Below, piece after piece: positions 54,292-64,000 of a stretch of 64,000 bases of DNA. Under the pieces are notes generated by a model. That model was not told the origin of the DNA. It was given only the letters and a program-made list of their open reading frames with translations, and made no database searches. Every line of letters begins with the position of its first letter. The stretch's first letter is position 1. Source of the stretch: Leptobrachium leishanense (Eukaryota; Chordata; Amphibia; Anura; Megophryidae); assembly GCA_009667805.1 (NCBI GenBank), contig CM019066.1:5704001-5768000 (forward strand), given 5' to 3'. The translations under genes were made by a program, and so were the position numbers.

Positions 54292-54606
54292 GGCTGGGTT
54301 CACACCTAAGCGTTTTACAGCGCACTCCTGCGCGCTGTAAAACGCTCAAACAGTGACATCCCATGATTCCCTATGTGAGCATGTCACACCTGGCCGTTTC
54401 TCAGCACGCATGAACGCGCTGATAAATGGCCGACGCAAAAAGAAGTCCGGGAGCTTCTTTTCGGCATATAGCCGCGCGTTCGCGGCCATATCATAGCCGC
54501 GAACACGCTGCAACGCACGTTCGCGCGTTTTTTGTATGCGCGAACGCGCTTAAAAAAAACGCGCGCATTGCGCGACGCTGCGCTATGCCGTGGTGTGAAC
54601 CCAGCC
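54292..54606. mobile_element. Harbinger-like MITE, 315 bp, abutting the previous one
   Basis: Terminal repeats GGCTGGGTTCACACCTAAGC and GGTGTGAACCCAGCC, flanked by TTA and TAA. An internal hairpin has GCGTTTTACAGCGCACTCCT and its mirror. It begins immediately after the TTA of the 53464 element, so the two share a junction. Confidence 0.78.
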
Positions 54607-54609
54607 TAA

Positions 54610-55796
54610 ATCCACTGCCTTTTCTCTTTCCAGACACCCTGGAAAGAGAAAAAATAAGCTGCAAACAACAGCCACAAAGCACGCTCTTACAAAAAAGTCA
54701 AACACTTTGCTGCTACATTACAACAGCCGTGGAGAGGGCAGAACACAGGGAGAGCTGTGAGGTCACTCACTGCTGTACATGGATACGATTCAGGGGGTTA
54801 TAATGACTGAAAATCCCTGTACAGTACAGATACAAGGTGCATATACATGCATTATGCCAAATCTCATATCCTAATCTCATGATCGCTACAAATTCTTATA
54901 AACAGGAATATCTAACCTTTATTTATCTTCAACACATTTACTAATGCAGACCCCGTTTCAATTTTTGCAAGATAAGGGACACAATCTGGAGTTCAGAATC
55001 TTTCATTCCAACAATATTTCTGTAAAGGATAAACGAATACACGAAAAACTACAAATGAGCAAATTTACATTATTTTAACGTTTAAAGAACAAACACCTCT
55101 GTTCAAATGTTCTATTTTACCTTATATTTAATGGTTTCCGACACTAAATTACAGTGTTTAGGGGGAAAACATCTTATTTTCTTCATTTGGTAAACCACGT
55201 CGCCTGAAAAAACAAACTAAAGTTATCTCGGAACTTATGCATCTTCTTGATAAATTGAGCGCGATAAAGAAATTGGCACGCAAGGCGCTTGTTTCAAGTA
55301 CTAACACTGTAGGAGATAGAAGGTACGACTTTGAACACCCATAATCAGTATCTCTTTGAAATATTGTGCTTTTGATCAGCACCTCATTTATTCGTAACAG
55401 ATTCCACAAGGATTAAAAACTTGCTTATATTACACATTACAATAACAAGAATCCAGTCTAATCTTCGTTCGTCTATCAGGGCAACAAGCACATGACTAAA
55501 GTATTTGCAGAAATTCCATGAGAATCTCCAATTTAAAAAGCATAAAATAATTACAAAATCATATTATTCTTATTTAATTTTGCAGAATTTCAGGAAGAGG
55601 TAATTGTTCACCCCATTGTACTCTACAATATTAAATATATTTTTTATTACACCAATAAGCAAACCATTTTGAAACCTAAAAGAAGAGTTATTTTTTTTAA
55701 ATAAATAATTGAAGGAAAATCTTGAAGTCCATCAGCTGAGGACAAGACTAGCCATCAAGCACACCGTGCAAATTACTGGTGGGTCACAGAGACCGT
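54610..55796. other. AT-rich interval without recognised feature
   Basis: No terminal repeats and no coding motif were recognised. Confidence 0.35.
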
Positions 55797-55977
55797 CAGG
55801 GTTATTCAGAGAAAGGTGAAACTCTGGAGAACTTTTGGAGAAGTGAAAATTCTAGGCTAAAATAGCCAAACCAGAAAAATTCTCCCATTTATCTCACTTT
55901 AAAATCAGCTATTTTGACCTAGAATTTTCACTTCTCCAAAGGTTCTCCAAAGTTTCACCTTTCTCTGAATAACCCTG
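55797..55977. mobile_element. 181-bp near-palindromic MITE
   Basis: CAGGGTTATTCAGAGAAAGG is mirrored by CCTTTCTCTGAATAACCCTG with further pairing inward (TTCTCCAAA, AATTTTCACTTCTCC). The outer 11 bp match the CAGGGTTATTC ends of the larger family, but no clear target duplication was seen. Confidence 0.75.
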
Positions 55978-56498
55978 TATGGCTATGTTGAAGTCTCAAA
56001 CTTTGGCCCACAATCAGCTAACCGAAACCTTGCCAACCCCATGAATACTTTATGCACGAGGCAAAATTAAGTTCTGCCCCTTCCTGCCATAGCTCAGCCT
56101 TCTACCTACGACAGTTTTCAACCCCAGGTGCCCATTTCAGAACACTTTGGTCATTTAGAACATCATCTGATATGATGGCCATCTGGGAATCCAATCATTA
56201 CATGTATTCGGATTTGGATTAAATGTACGTCTGTGCACTTTTCAGTATTGGGGTGTTTGCATTACATTCATCTTTATTATTTTCTTCCCAGTTAATATGA
56301 TGTCCATTTTTGTTCTAGTATTTTTCATTCAAGGTCCCCTGTACGAATCCCTCTCCATGTGTCAAACCTATGTTAATTCTATTTTTGATTTGACCTATGC
56401 ACTGTACAATGATGCACAATATGTCGGTACTTTACAAATATATAATTTCAGTCCGATTCAGCTACATGTTTTTCAACCCCCTTTTTGCTCAATATGAT

Positions 56499-56735
56499 TT
56501 AACCTGTCTGGCGGTATTCCCGAGTGTGACTCGGGGTTAAATTTCGCTACTGCGATCGGTAACCCCGAGCCACACTCGGGCTGGATGCATACTCACCGCA
56601 TCCTTCGCTCCCTTGCTGTCTCCGCAGTCACTGCAGTGTGATCGCGGCAGCCGGCGACTTTGCTTCCTGGTTCCGCTCCCTGCGATTCACACGACGCAGG
56701 GGGGCGGGACCAGGCGGCAAATTCAAAAATGAAAA
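56499..56735 (+). mobile_element. piggyBac-like MITE, one end
   Basis: TTAACCTGTCTGGCGGTATT followed by a hairpin CCCGAGTGTGACTCGGGG. It is related to the right end of 58742-59356, which has CCGAGTGTGGCTCGGGG and ACCGCCAGGGAGGTTAA. The other end is lost. Confidence 0.65.
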
Positions 56736-57699
56736 AGAAAAAGTACAGTAAAAAATACTGTAGAATAAACTTTGTGCTGTGCAGTTGGTGCTGGGATTCC
56801 TGTCCAGATGTACACTCCTTTGCCAATGTGATACAGGACACGGGGTACCAAAAAGAAGAGTATTTATTCTCAAAGCAGCTTTACTGTAATAAAAGGCAAA
56901 TAAAACTAATTTCTAAAATGTAATAAGGCTTTGCAATACAAGTTTCGCTGGTGCTTGCCCAGATCCAACAGTTGGAGTTCTGCAGTTCTGATCCATTGCT
57001 CTGCACAGGCTATACCCGTTGTGAATAGCGCTGCCCCAACACATATCAAATTATCTTTATACTATCCACTTTATACTTTGTCTTTCATATTATACTCCCC
57101 AGGGTGTTTCCGTTTTATTGATGCTATTCTCCACATAGGCTCAATAAACAAAGTAAAGAATGGGAGTATCTCTAGATATATATATATATATATATAAAAA
57201 CAATTGATTTAGTAATAAAACAGGCAGAAAAGGGGCTGGAACGGTCATTATGTCTAGAGAACATTAACTAAAAGACACTTACAGGCTGTTGAGCGAGAAA
57301 GATATATATGATGTATTGGAAGGAAACCTCACAGAACTATTTCAAAAAGTGCTCAATGATTTACTATTTAAAGGAAAGGATGTAATTTAATATATGTTTA
57401 TACACTGTTCACATTTTTTAAGAGCACAATATAATATTTTAAATGGTTTATTTCTATTTCAACACAGCTGTATATTGCACTTTTGGGATTTCTGTAGTAT
57501 TTTGTCTTGACTTTGGCAACTATTTAGAAGGCTTGTTGCCATAATTTATTCTCATTTACAGCTGCATTCATTTACTATTATTCGTTTTGTATCTGTCTCC
57601 TATAAAAGTTACGATATTATTTGTTAGGGCGCAATTACACTCTTTATTTTTCCCTTCTGTTAGATTTCTCCTTGGATCAAGTAGCTTTTACTCACATAT
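56736..57699. other. AT-rich interval without recognised feature
   Basis: A TA microsatellite lies at 57177-57196. No gene recognised. Confidence 0.4.
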
Positions 57700-58741
57700 T
57701 AAATATTATAACCCTTAATATCAAATTTTTGCAAAAAGACCTCCAGTACAGACTCTGATCCAACCACCTCAACAGGCAGAGAATTCCACAACTGTATTGT
57801 ATGTTTTCAATGTAAAAAAAGAAAAAAACAGCATTCCTATGCATTTAGGATCTAAATGGGTGACCTCGTGTCCTGTGTGTATAGTCCTGTTAATGAATAG
57901 ATTTCCAGAAGATGGTTTAGAATGGCCCCGTATATATTTATATAAAGTTATCAGATCCCCTCTAAGGCTGGTGTCAGACGAGCGCAGTGTGAACGTCTGT
58001 TTTTGCTCACATAATAACGTCCGTCGCAGCATAGAATAATCGTCAATGGAGCACCCCACACGAAGTGCGTCCACACCGAACTGCGGGCGCACAACGCACG
58101 CAGAAAACAGACGCAAGTTAGGCAAGAACGTAAAACCGCTGCGTCCGCATAGCTTTGTGTGTGAGTGATGAACGAGGTCAGACGGACTGCATTTGTGCGG
58201 CCAGTATTTTTGACGGACAAAATGTTTTTCATATTCAATTTATTTTCCCTGCTACATCCGTCAAAAATAACGTCAGCTTAAAAAACGGACTGTGTGGCCA
58301 CTACTGCGTCTTCCGTCAGAAAGTGCGTCCGTACTGCACGGGCGCACAGTCCGTACAAAATGCGCTCGTCTGACACCAGCCTAAGGCCCCGTATATATTT
58401 ATATAAAGTTATTAGATCCCCTCTAAGGCCCCATATATATTTATATATTGTTATCAGATCCCCTCTAAGGCCCCGTATATATTTATATAAAGTTATCAGA
58501 TCCCCCTCTAAGGCGCCGTTTCTCTAAACTAAACAGGTTTAAGCATGTTAGTTTTTCCTCATAACTTAAACCTTCCATTCCCCTCATTAATTTAGTCGCT
58601 CGTCTCTGCACTTTTTCTAGTGCCATAATATCCTTTTTTAAGGCAGGTGCCCAAAATCACACGGCATATTCAAGGTGCGATCTGACCATTGATTTATACA
58701 GAGGCAAAATTATGCTTTTATCCCGAGAGTGAATTCCCCTT
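57700..58741 (-). pseudogene. CR1-like LINE reverse transcriptase C-terminal fragment with internal repeat
   Basis: On the minus strand the codons near 57965-57900 encode [13 protein letters not shown], a conserved C-terminal block. Upstream segments at 58525-58700 encode the region preceding it. A 42-bp unit, TAAGGCCCCGTATATATTTA plus 22 bp, occurs about four times (57920-57965 and 58382-58512). A MITE (57966-58381) is inserted between the first and second unit. Confidence 0.72.
57966..58381. mobile_element. Harbinger-like MITE, 416 bp
   Basis: Terminal repeats GGCTGGTGTCAGACGAGCGC and GCGCTCGTCTGACACCAGCC; TAA on both sides (57963-57965 and 58382-58384). It is related to 20268, 49612 and 51833. 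Confidence 0.83.
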
Positions 58742-59356
58742 TTAACCTCCCTGGCGGTCAAATTTTTTAAAAATTTCTTGTCTAAAAGCGTCTCAATTTT
58801 TTTTTAAAGGAAACGTGTTTTTGTACATAGTTAGCCTGTAATAATTAGGAATCACGCACTGAAATCCGTGCAATCAAGAGTTCTTACTCTAAGGTAAAAT
58901 CCTTTGTAAAAAAATAAATAAAAAAATAGTAAATACACTGAGTCCGATAAAGTTTGAAACACGAAATAATAATTTATTATCCCAAAAATAATTATCCAAA
59001 ATAATGCAAATAAATGATATTCAATAAAATAAAAAACAAAAAACACTGAAATCAGTCTGAAAACAAGAGTAAGAGGATGTATGGTCTATTTCTTATCCTG
59101 TATTGCCACCCAGTGGCCATTCATAAACATTGCACTTTGGATTACAGTATTTTATGAATTGTTTATAAGTTTGCTGATGGTTCCCGCCCACCCTGCACCA
59201 TGTGACTCGCAGGGAGCCTTCCAGGAAGCAGCTCGCCACGATCACACTGCGGGGACAGCGAGGGAGCCAGGAGGAGGTGAGTAAACATCCAGCCCGAGTG
59301 TGGCTCGGGGTTACCGTTCGCGGTAGCAAAATTGGGGATACCGCCAGGGAGGTTAA
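58742..59356. mobile_element. piggyBac-like MITE, 615 bp
   Basis: TTAACCTCCCTGGCGGTCA at the left and ACCGCCAGGGAGGTTAA at the right, with TTAA at both ends. The interior has AT-rich sequence and a CCCGAGTGTGGCTCGGGG hairpin near the right end. Confidence 0.82.
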
Positions 59357-59397
59357 TGACAATACCTTGCTGGCCTTGGCAGCTGCTGTTTGACATT

Positions 59398-61243
59398 TTT
59401 TTTATTTTATTTATTTTTATTTATAAAAGGATTTTACCAGGAAGGATACATTGAGATTTATCTCGTTTTCAAGTATGTCCTGGGTTCAAGAACATTGAGT
59501 GGTTACAGAAATACAAAATAGTAAAATGCAAGATATTAACACAAGACCAAATATACAGATTGACAGAAAAATAAATATGTAGGAAATAAAGTCATTATGT
59601 TACATGTTTACAGGTGCATTTCGTATTGAGGTATGTTAATAGGGTAGTCTTAAGGGACTTTAGACTGGGGGGAAGATTTGACGGTGTCTGGGAGGTTATT
59701 CCATATTTGCAGTGCTCTGTAGGAAAATGAGGATCGAGCCACTTTCTTTTTGTATTGTGGTATTGCAAGTAAGGTGCTGGTCCTGGATCTGAGGTTATAG
59801 GATGAGGGAACTGCCGGGGGAAGCAGCCTATTCAGGTAGGGTGGTAGCTTCCCAGAAAAGCTCTTAAACACCAGGTTGGAAAGGTGAAGGGTGCGCCTAG
59901 ATTCCAGCGATGGGCCAGTTTAGTTCTTTTAACATGTCACAATGGTGGGTCATGTAGTTACATTGTAGCACAAAGCGACAGAATGAGTTATACAATGTAG
60001 TAAGTTTCTGGAGGTGTGTTTGAAGGGCAGCTGCATACACTACATCTCCGTATTCAATGGCTGGCATAAGCATTTGTTGTACAATCTGCTTTCTTACCGC
60101 GGGGCTCAGGCAGGATTTGTTTCTGTACAGGGCACCTAGTTTGGGGTAGAGTTTAGATGAGAGTTTTTCGATGTGGGGGCCAAAAGATAGATTTGGGTCT
60201 AACCACATACCTAGATATTTGAGAGAAGTGACTGTGGTCAGCATGCCATTTGATTTTGTTCTGACACATAGATGGGGTGTTTGCAATTTGTGTAGTTTAG
60301 GTGTGGTTCCAAAGAGCATTGTAACAGTTTTGTCAGTATTTAGAAAAAGTTTGTTATCTTTGATCCACTTTTCTACCTCTGTGAATTGTTCTTGCAGCAC
60401 GGCCTCCAGCTGTGGGAGATTTGGTTTGGTGGTATAGATTACAGTGTCGTCTGCGTACATGTGTACAGTTGAGGCTTTGCAGACATTGGGCAGATCATTT
60501 ATGAATATAGTGAATAGCAGGGGGAAGAGTATCAAGCCTTCGGGTACACCGCACGTGACTGGAAAGGGAAGTGCTGTCAGAAATGGACACAAATTGTGAC
60601 CTATCAGACACATATGATTGGAACCAGGTTAACGTGCTATCACCAATACCAGAGTTAGGATGCCATGGTCTACTGTGTCAAAAGCCTTGGCAAAATCAAG
60701 GAAGATGGCTCCAGTTAGGGTTCCTTGTTCCATGCCCGCTTGGATATCATTACAAACTTTTAAAAGGGCAGTTGTAGTTGAATTATTTGGACGAAAGCCG
60801 GATTGATCTGGGGTTAAATAGTTCTGATACTGATAATAATCACGTAATTGAGTGTAGACACATTTTTCCTGAATTTTTGACATTACAGGGAGCAGTGATA
60901 TCGGGCGGTAGTTGGATACCAAAGTATTGTCTCCACTTTTATGGATAGGTACCACCCTTGCAGTCTTCCAAAGTTTGGGTATGTATCCAGTCGCCAGTGA
61001 TTCATTGATTAGGGTTGCGACAGGTTTTGCAATTGCTGGCGCACTGATTTTCAGCAGCATTGCTGGGATTTGATCAGGTCCAGACTGGTATTTCATTTTT
61101 TGGTTACGGAGAAGTTTAGTGATGGCACTGACAGGCACTGGTCTAAAACTGAATTTCTCTGCATTACAGGGTCTTTGCATTGTTGGTGGGGCCTGATCTG
61201 TGTGCGGCCTTTCTGATTGCGTGTCATTTCCTAGTTTAGCAAT
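59398..61243 (-). pseudogene. L2-like LINE: reverse transcriptase to 3' tail (broken)
   Basis: Minus-strand order is as follows. The frame starting near 61243 encodes PVPVSAITKLLRNQKMKYQS, VVPIHKSGDNTLVSNYRPIS and FLDFAKAFDTVDH (61180-60629). After a frame change near 60620, the 59897-60613 frame has the altered GVPEGLILFPLLFTIF, VHMYADDTVIYTTKP (catalytic YADD) and MPAIEYGDVVYAAALQTHLQ. After another break near 59890 the C-terminus RALQIWNNLPDTVKSSP follows. The 3' tail GAGATAAATCTCAATGTATCC-type sequence ends in (TTTA)n at 59398. The 5' end stops where CAGTGCCGGACTGG begins. It is a close relative of the copy split by the gypsy element. Confidence 0.88.
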
Positions 61244-61632
61244 CAGTGCCGGACTGGCCTACCGGGATACCGGGAGGTATCCTGGTAGGCTGCTGCAATG
61301 ATTGTGCTGCCCGCAGCATCACTAGAGAAACTGCGGGCTCAGGCCGGTACTAGCGCGGCCACCGGCCGGCCAGCAGCGGCCAGCAGCGGCCAGCGCGACG
61401 CCTGCGCTGGCGAGGAGCGGCCGCCGCCTGTCACTGTGATGTCTGTGTGTCAGTGCCTGCCTCTCTGCCAGTGCCTGCCCGGCTTCGTTTGGCCGCTAGA
61501 ATGAAAAACGCTCGGCCTCGGCGGCGCTCGTCGTGACTGTGAGGGAGGAGGGGCCTCTGGGCAGCCTGACACTGACTCAGCTGCGTCACTCACGTGCGTC
61601 CCACCCAGCGAACACAAGGCTGGGAAATGGGA
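61244..61632. other. GC-rich unclassified segment
   Basis: It begins CAGTGCCGGACTGGCCTACC at the LINE boundary, with an ACCGGGAGGTATCCTGGT inverted motif and CAGCAGCGGC tandem repeats near 61370. It could be the end of a DNA transposon, but no partner terminus was found. Confidence 0.35.
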
Positions 61633-61756
61633 CGCACCACGCATGCTGCATTGGCGCCGCCCTACGTGACATATTGCGCAGGCACCACGCTGAACTTCAG
61701 CGTGGCGCCTGCGCAATATGTCACGTAGGGCGGCGCCAATGCAGCGTGCGTGGTGC
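61633..61756. repeat. Near-perfect palindrome, about 60-bp arms
   Basis: CGCACCACGCATGCTGCATT at the left mirrors AATGCAGCGTGCGTGGTGC at the right with a single mismatch. The core GCGCAGGCACCACGCTGAA/CTTCAGCGTGGCGCCTGCGC pairs with one further mismatch. Confidence 0.85.
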
Positions 61757-63432
61757 AGCTGCTGAAGTCAGACAGACCGAGTCACCGACCGACCGAGTGG
61801 AGTGGCTGCCTGCGCCTGTGTGTCTGTCTGGTGGTGGTAATAAAGTAATGGTAAGGAACTTAGGAAGGAATGGATAATAAGGTAGAGAGGAAAGAACGCA
61901 CTTTAGATCCTGTGTCAGAAAATGTGGTGTTTTGGTAAGCAGTTACACTCACAGGGATCTGCACTCGCAGAAGAAACAATTGGGCAAGATTCAATACCAG
62001 AGGATGTTAATGGGGCCATTGGAAATTTGGAACCAACCACCAACAATACCTTTAACAACCAAGAATGGCTCCAGGCATTCTAAAAGAATTTTGTTGCATT
62101 TATTGTAGGACACTCACCATTTGGTCACATGATGGACCTTTCTAAATGTTTGAGAGAAAAATCCACTGGAATGAAATGAAACATTGCCTATCAGTCAGTA
62201 AATGCCACAAAAAATCTTCTGGAAGAGTGCCTGGAGCTGTTCTTGGCTGTTAAAAAGTTGTGTTTCGACTTAATTTCAAGATAATAAGTATATAGAAAAT
62301 GAAAATGGGACAACTTTTATAAAAAGGTCAAACAAGCTCTGAATGGAGAAAACCAAGGGAAGGGTGTGTCTTCACTGTACAAAAGCTCATACCACTGTTG
62401 GGAGACAGGTCTCTCTTCCCCTATGACACTGTACATAAGGAAGAGGGAGCATGCAATGGGTTGCAGAAGATAGGGTCTGGCAGGATTGAATTAACCTGGG
62501 GGTTATTGCAACCATTTCCTAAGGCATATATCGGAATGGTTTTCAGTCATCTCCTCCCAGATGACTTCACATCTCCTCAAACTCAACATGTCAAAGTTAG
62601 AACCTCTGTTGATTCCTCCCTGCCAGCCCAGCAGGGCCTTAGGAAGAGGCAAGGTCGTCTGGTCTCATGGGGGTGGGGGTGGGCGGGGCTTCCTTATACT
62701 CAGTCTCCAGTGGCAGTATCATCAGTGATGATTCATCATCAGTTATTTGAATTTCTTTCCCTCCCTGCTGCATGGGGGGGGGGGTCACTCTGCCTAGCCT
62801 CGCTATCTCCCCAGTCAGTGCGGTCACCGGCACCCCAGGGGCCCTGGCTCAGGCTGTCTGTCTCCTATTTAAGGGACTATACTATCCCCCCCATGTCAGG
62901 CCTACGACTATTATCGGTTCAGATCAGAGTGCTGTGCACAGTGCAACTCACCCCCCCAGCTTATAATTGTTCCTATCCTATCCTAGTTAGCCTCCTATAA
63001 TACAGAGTGCTCCTTCCCATATCCCAGGAACCCCCTGTCTACTCTGACCCCTGATATATGCAATGCAACAGTCAACTTCATCCTTTTATATTCCCTGGGC
63101 AACCCCTGGCTAATAATAAATGAATTCCCCATGCCTGGCCTACCCATCCATGGTACAGAAACCAACCCCCCTCCATGCCAGGCCCACCCTTGATAACTAC
63201 CCCCCCTTTTTGTCCCTATGCCATAATGCCAGGCCCACCCATATAGAGAGCAGCCCTTCCCTCATCAACCCCCCATTGCCCTGTCACTCCTGCCATTTAG
63301 TAAAAGGAATCCCAAACAACCCACCCCATGCAAATTAGGGTACCCCCCCATTTTTGGCCCTGTCCTCTTCTCCGGGCAGCTTTTGGAGGTTCAGACCCAG
63401 CTGTATGTTGCATTGCTGTACTGTCTGCGCGC
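61757..63432. other. Interval without confirmed gene
   Basis: Segments at 61865-62280 might be decayed coding sequence of a DNA transposon, but no motif is secure. The 600-base open frame at 62398-63000 crosses repetitive, low-complexity sequence and has no recognised domain. Poly-G lies near 62776. Confidence 0.3.
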
Positions 63433-63489
63433 CGCTTACTGAACACTCTTAGCATAGCATGATGCTATGCTAAGAGTGTTCAGTAAGCG
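63433..63489. repeat. Perfect 28-bp hairpin
   Basis: Arms CGCTTACTGAACACTCTTAG...AGCAT and its exact mirror are separated by one G. A stem this perfect could form a small RNA precursor or mark a MITE remnant; nothing shows expression. Confidence 0.8.
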
Positions 63490-63872
63490 ATGCATGTGTC
63501 CACATGTACAGCTTATAAATGACAAACCGGAGCACTTGGTGTGGCTACTATTTGGCCTAAATCACAACCGTATACATCTGGTAATTTTTAATTTGGAGTG
63601 GGGGCTGAACAATCCACTAACTAACTGCTGCTGGCAGGCCCCTACCAGCAACTTGACTGGCTACAATGATCAGAGGGTGCAGCCAGGCAAGTGGATTTGA
63701 TCAAAGGATCCCTACGACCTGAATGAATATAATAAAAAAAGTTAACAAAGTCACCTGCTCCACACTCTGTCTGTCTCTGCGCAGTAATTTTTTTTCTCTT
63801 CAGTTCACAGCACAGCTATTGTTTACATCAGGTTTTTATTTTCGCCTCTAGTTACATCTCCTGCTTGCCTAA

Positions 63873-64000
63873 AGCCAGATCCTTGACAGCTGAGAGCAGC
63901 CAGATCCTTGACAGCTGAGAGCAGCCAGATCCTTGACAGCTGAGAGCAGCCAGATCCTTGACAGCTGAGAGCAGCCAGATCCTTGACAGCTGAGAGCAGC
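63873..64000. repeat. 25-bp tandem repeat running off the window
   Basis: Five copies of AGCCAGATCCTTGACAGCTG plus AGAGC, essentially identical, continuing past the window end. Confidence 0.95.

Noticed and set aside
62398..63000. 200-codon open frame
   Set aside because: It crosses poly-G and low-complexity sequence and shows no motif; likely chance.

Overview
This looks like a stretch of a large, repeat-rich vertebrate nuclear genome, most probably an amphibian (frog). The assignment rests on the mixture of elements: CR1 and L2-like LINEs, a tRNA-related SINE, Tc1/mariner elements, TTAA-flanked piggyBac-like MITEs, TWA-flanked PIF/Harbinger-like MITEs, hAT elements and a Ty3/gypsy LTR element whose Gag resembles the vertebrate PNMA proteins. 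I found no convincing host gene exon, no tRNA or rRNA gene, and nothing prokaryotic. The species call is an inference.

Layout. 1-1550: GC-rich higher-order foldback repeat. 2433-3666: old piggyBac-like end, then a 980-bp hAT-type non-autonomous element carrying a 21-bp minisatellite and a long palindrome. 6091-8786: decayed KIAA1586-like hAT transposase, followed by a 31-bp minisatellite (8896-9835). 11205-14040: reverse-strand CR1 LINE with ORF1 (SGNH/GDSL esterase), APE endonuclease and tandem 5' repeats, but no reverse transcriptase. 14041-14755: tandem and inverted repeats. 16798-18930: two overlapping CR1 3' pieces around a Harbinger-like MITE. 20268-22972: Harbinger-like MITE, SINE and a hairpin-packed piggyBac-like element with a perfect partial duplication.

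24950-34217 is a reverse-strand L2-like LINE split by a complete-length but coding-defective Ty3/gypsy element (25723-34108; LTRs of about 1.07 kb; AGAG target duplication). 35559-37786 is a Tc1-type transposon with an intact 336-codon DD34E transposase and a LINE fragment inserted just upstream of its start codon. 41908-42519 is a broken HARBI1-like nuclease. 43811-45005 is a fossil Tc1 element interrupted by a SINE and by a hAT MITE with a perfect 8-bp duplication. 45327-54606 is rich in TWA-flanked Harbinger-like MITEs, some nested. 57700-58740 is a LINE fragment with an internal 42-bp repeat, 58742-59356 a piggyBac-like MITE, and 59398-61243 a long but broken L2-like LINE. 61633-64000 holds palindromes and a 25-bp tandem array.

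The coding sequences are mobile-element genes and act in transposition: LINE proteins in target-primed reverse transcription, with the SINE probably borrowing the L2-like machinery through a shared 3' tail; gypsy Gag-Pol in particle formation and integration; Tc1, hAT and Harbinger transposases in cut-and-paste movement. Only the Tc1 transposase reads as an uninterrupted full-length protein. Stretches with no entry above are AT-rich, apparently unique or too decayed to name.
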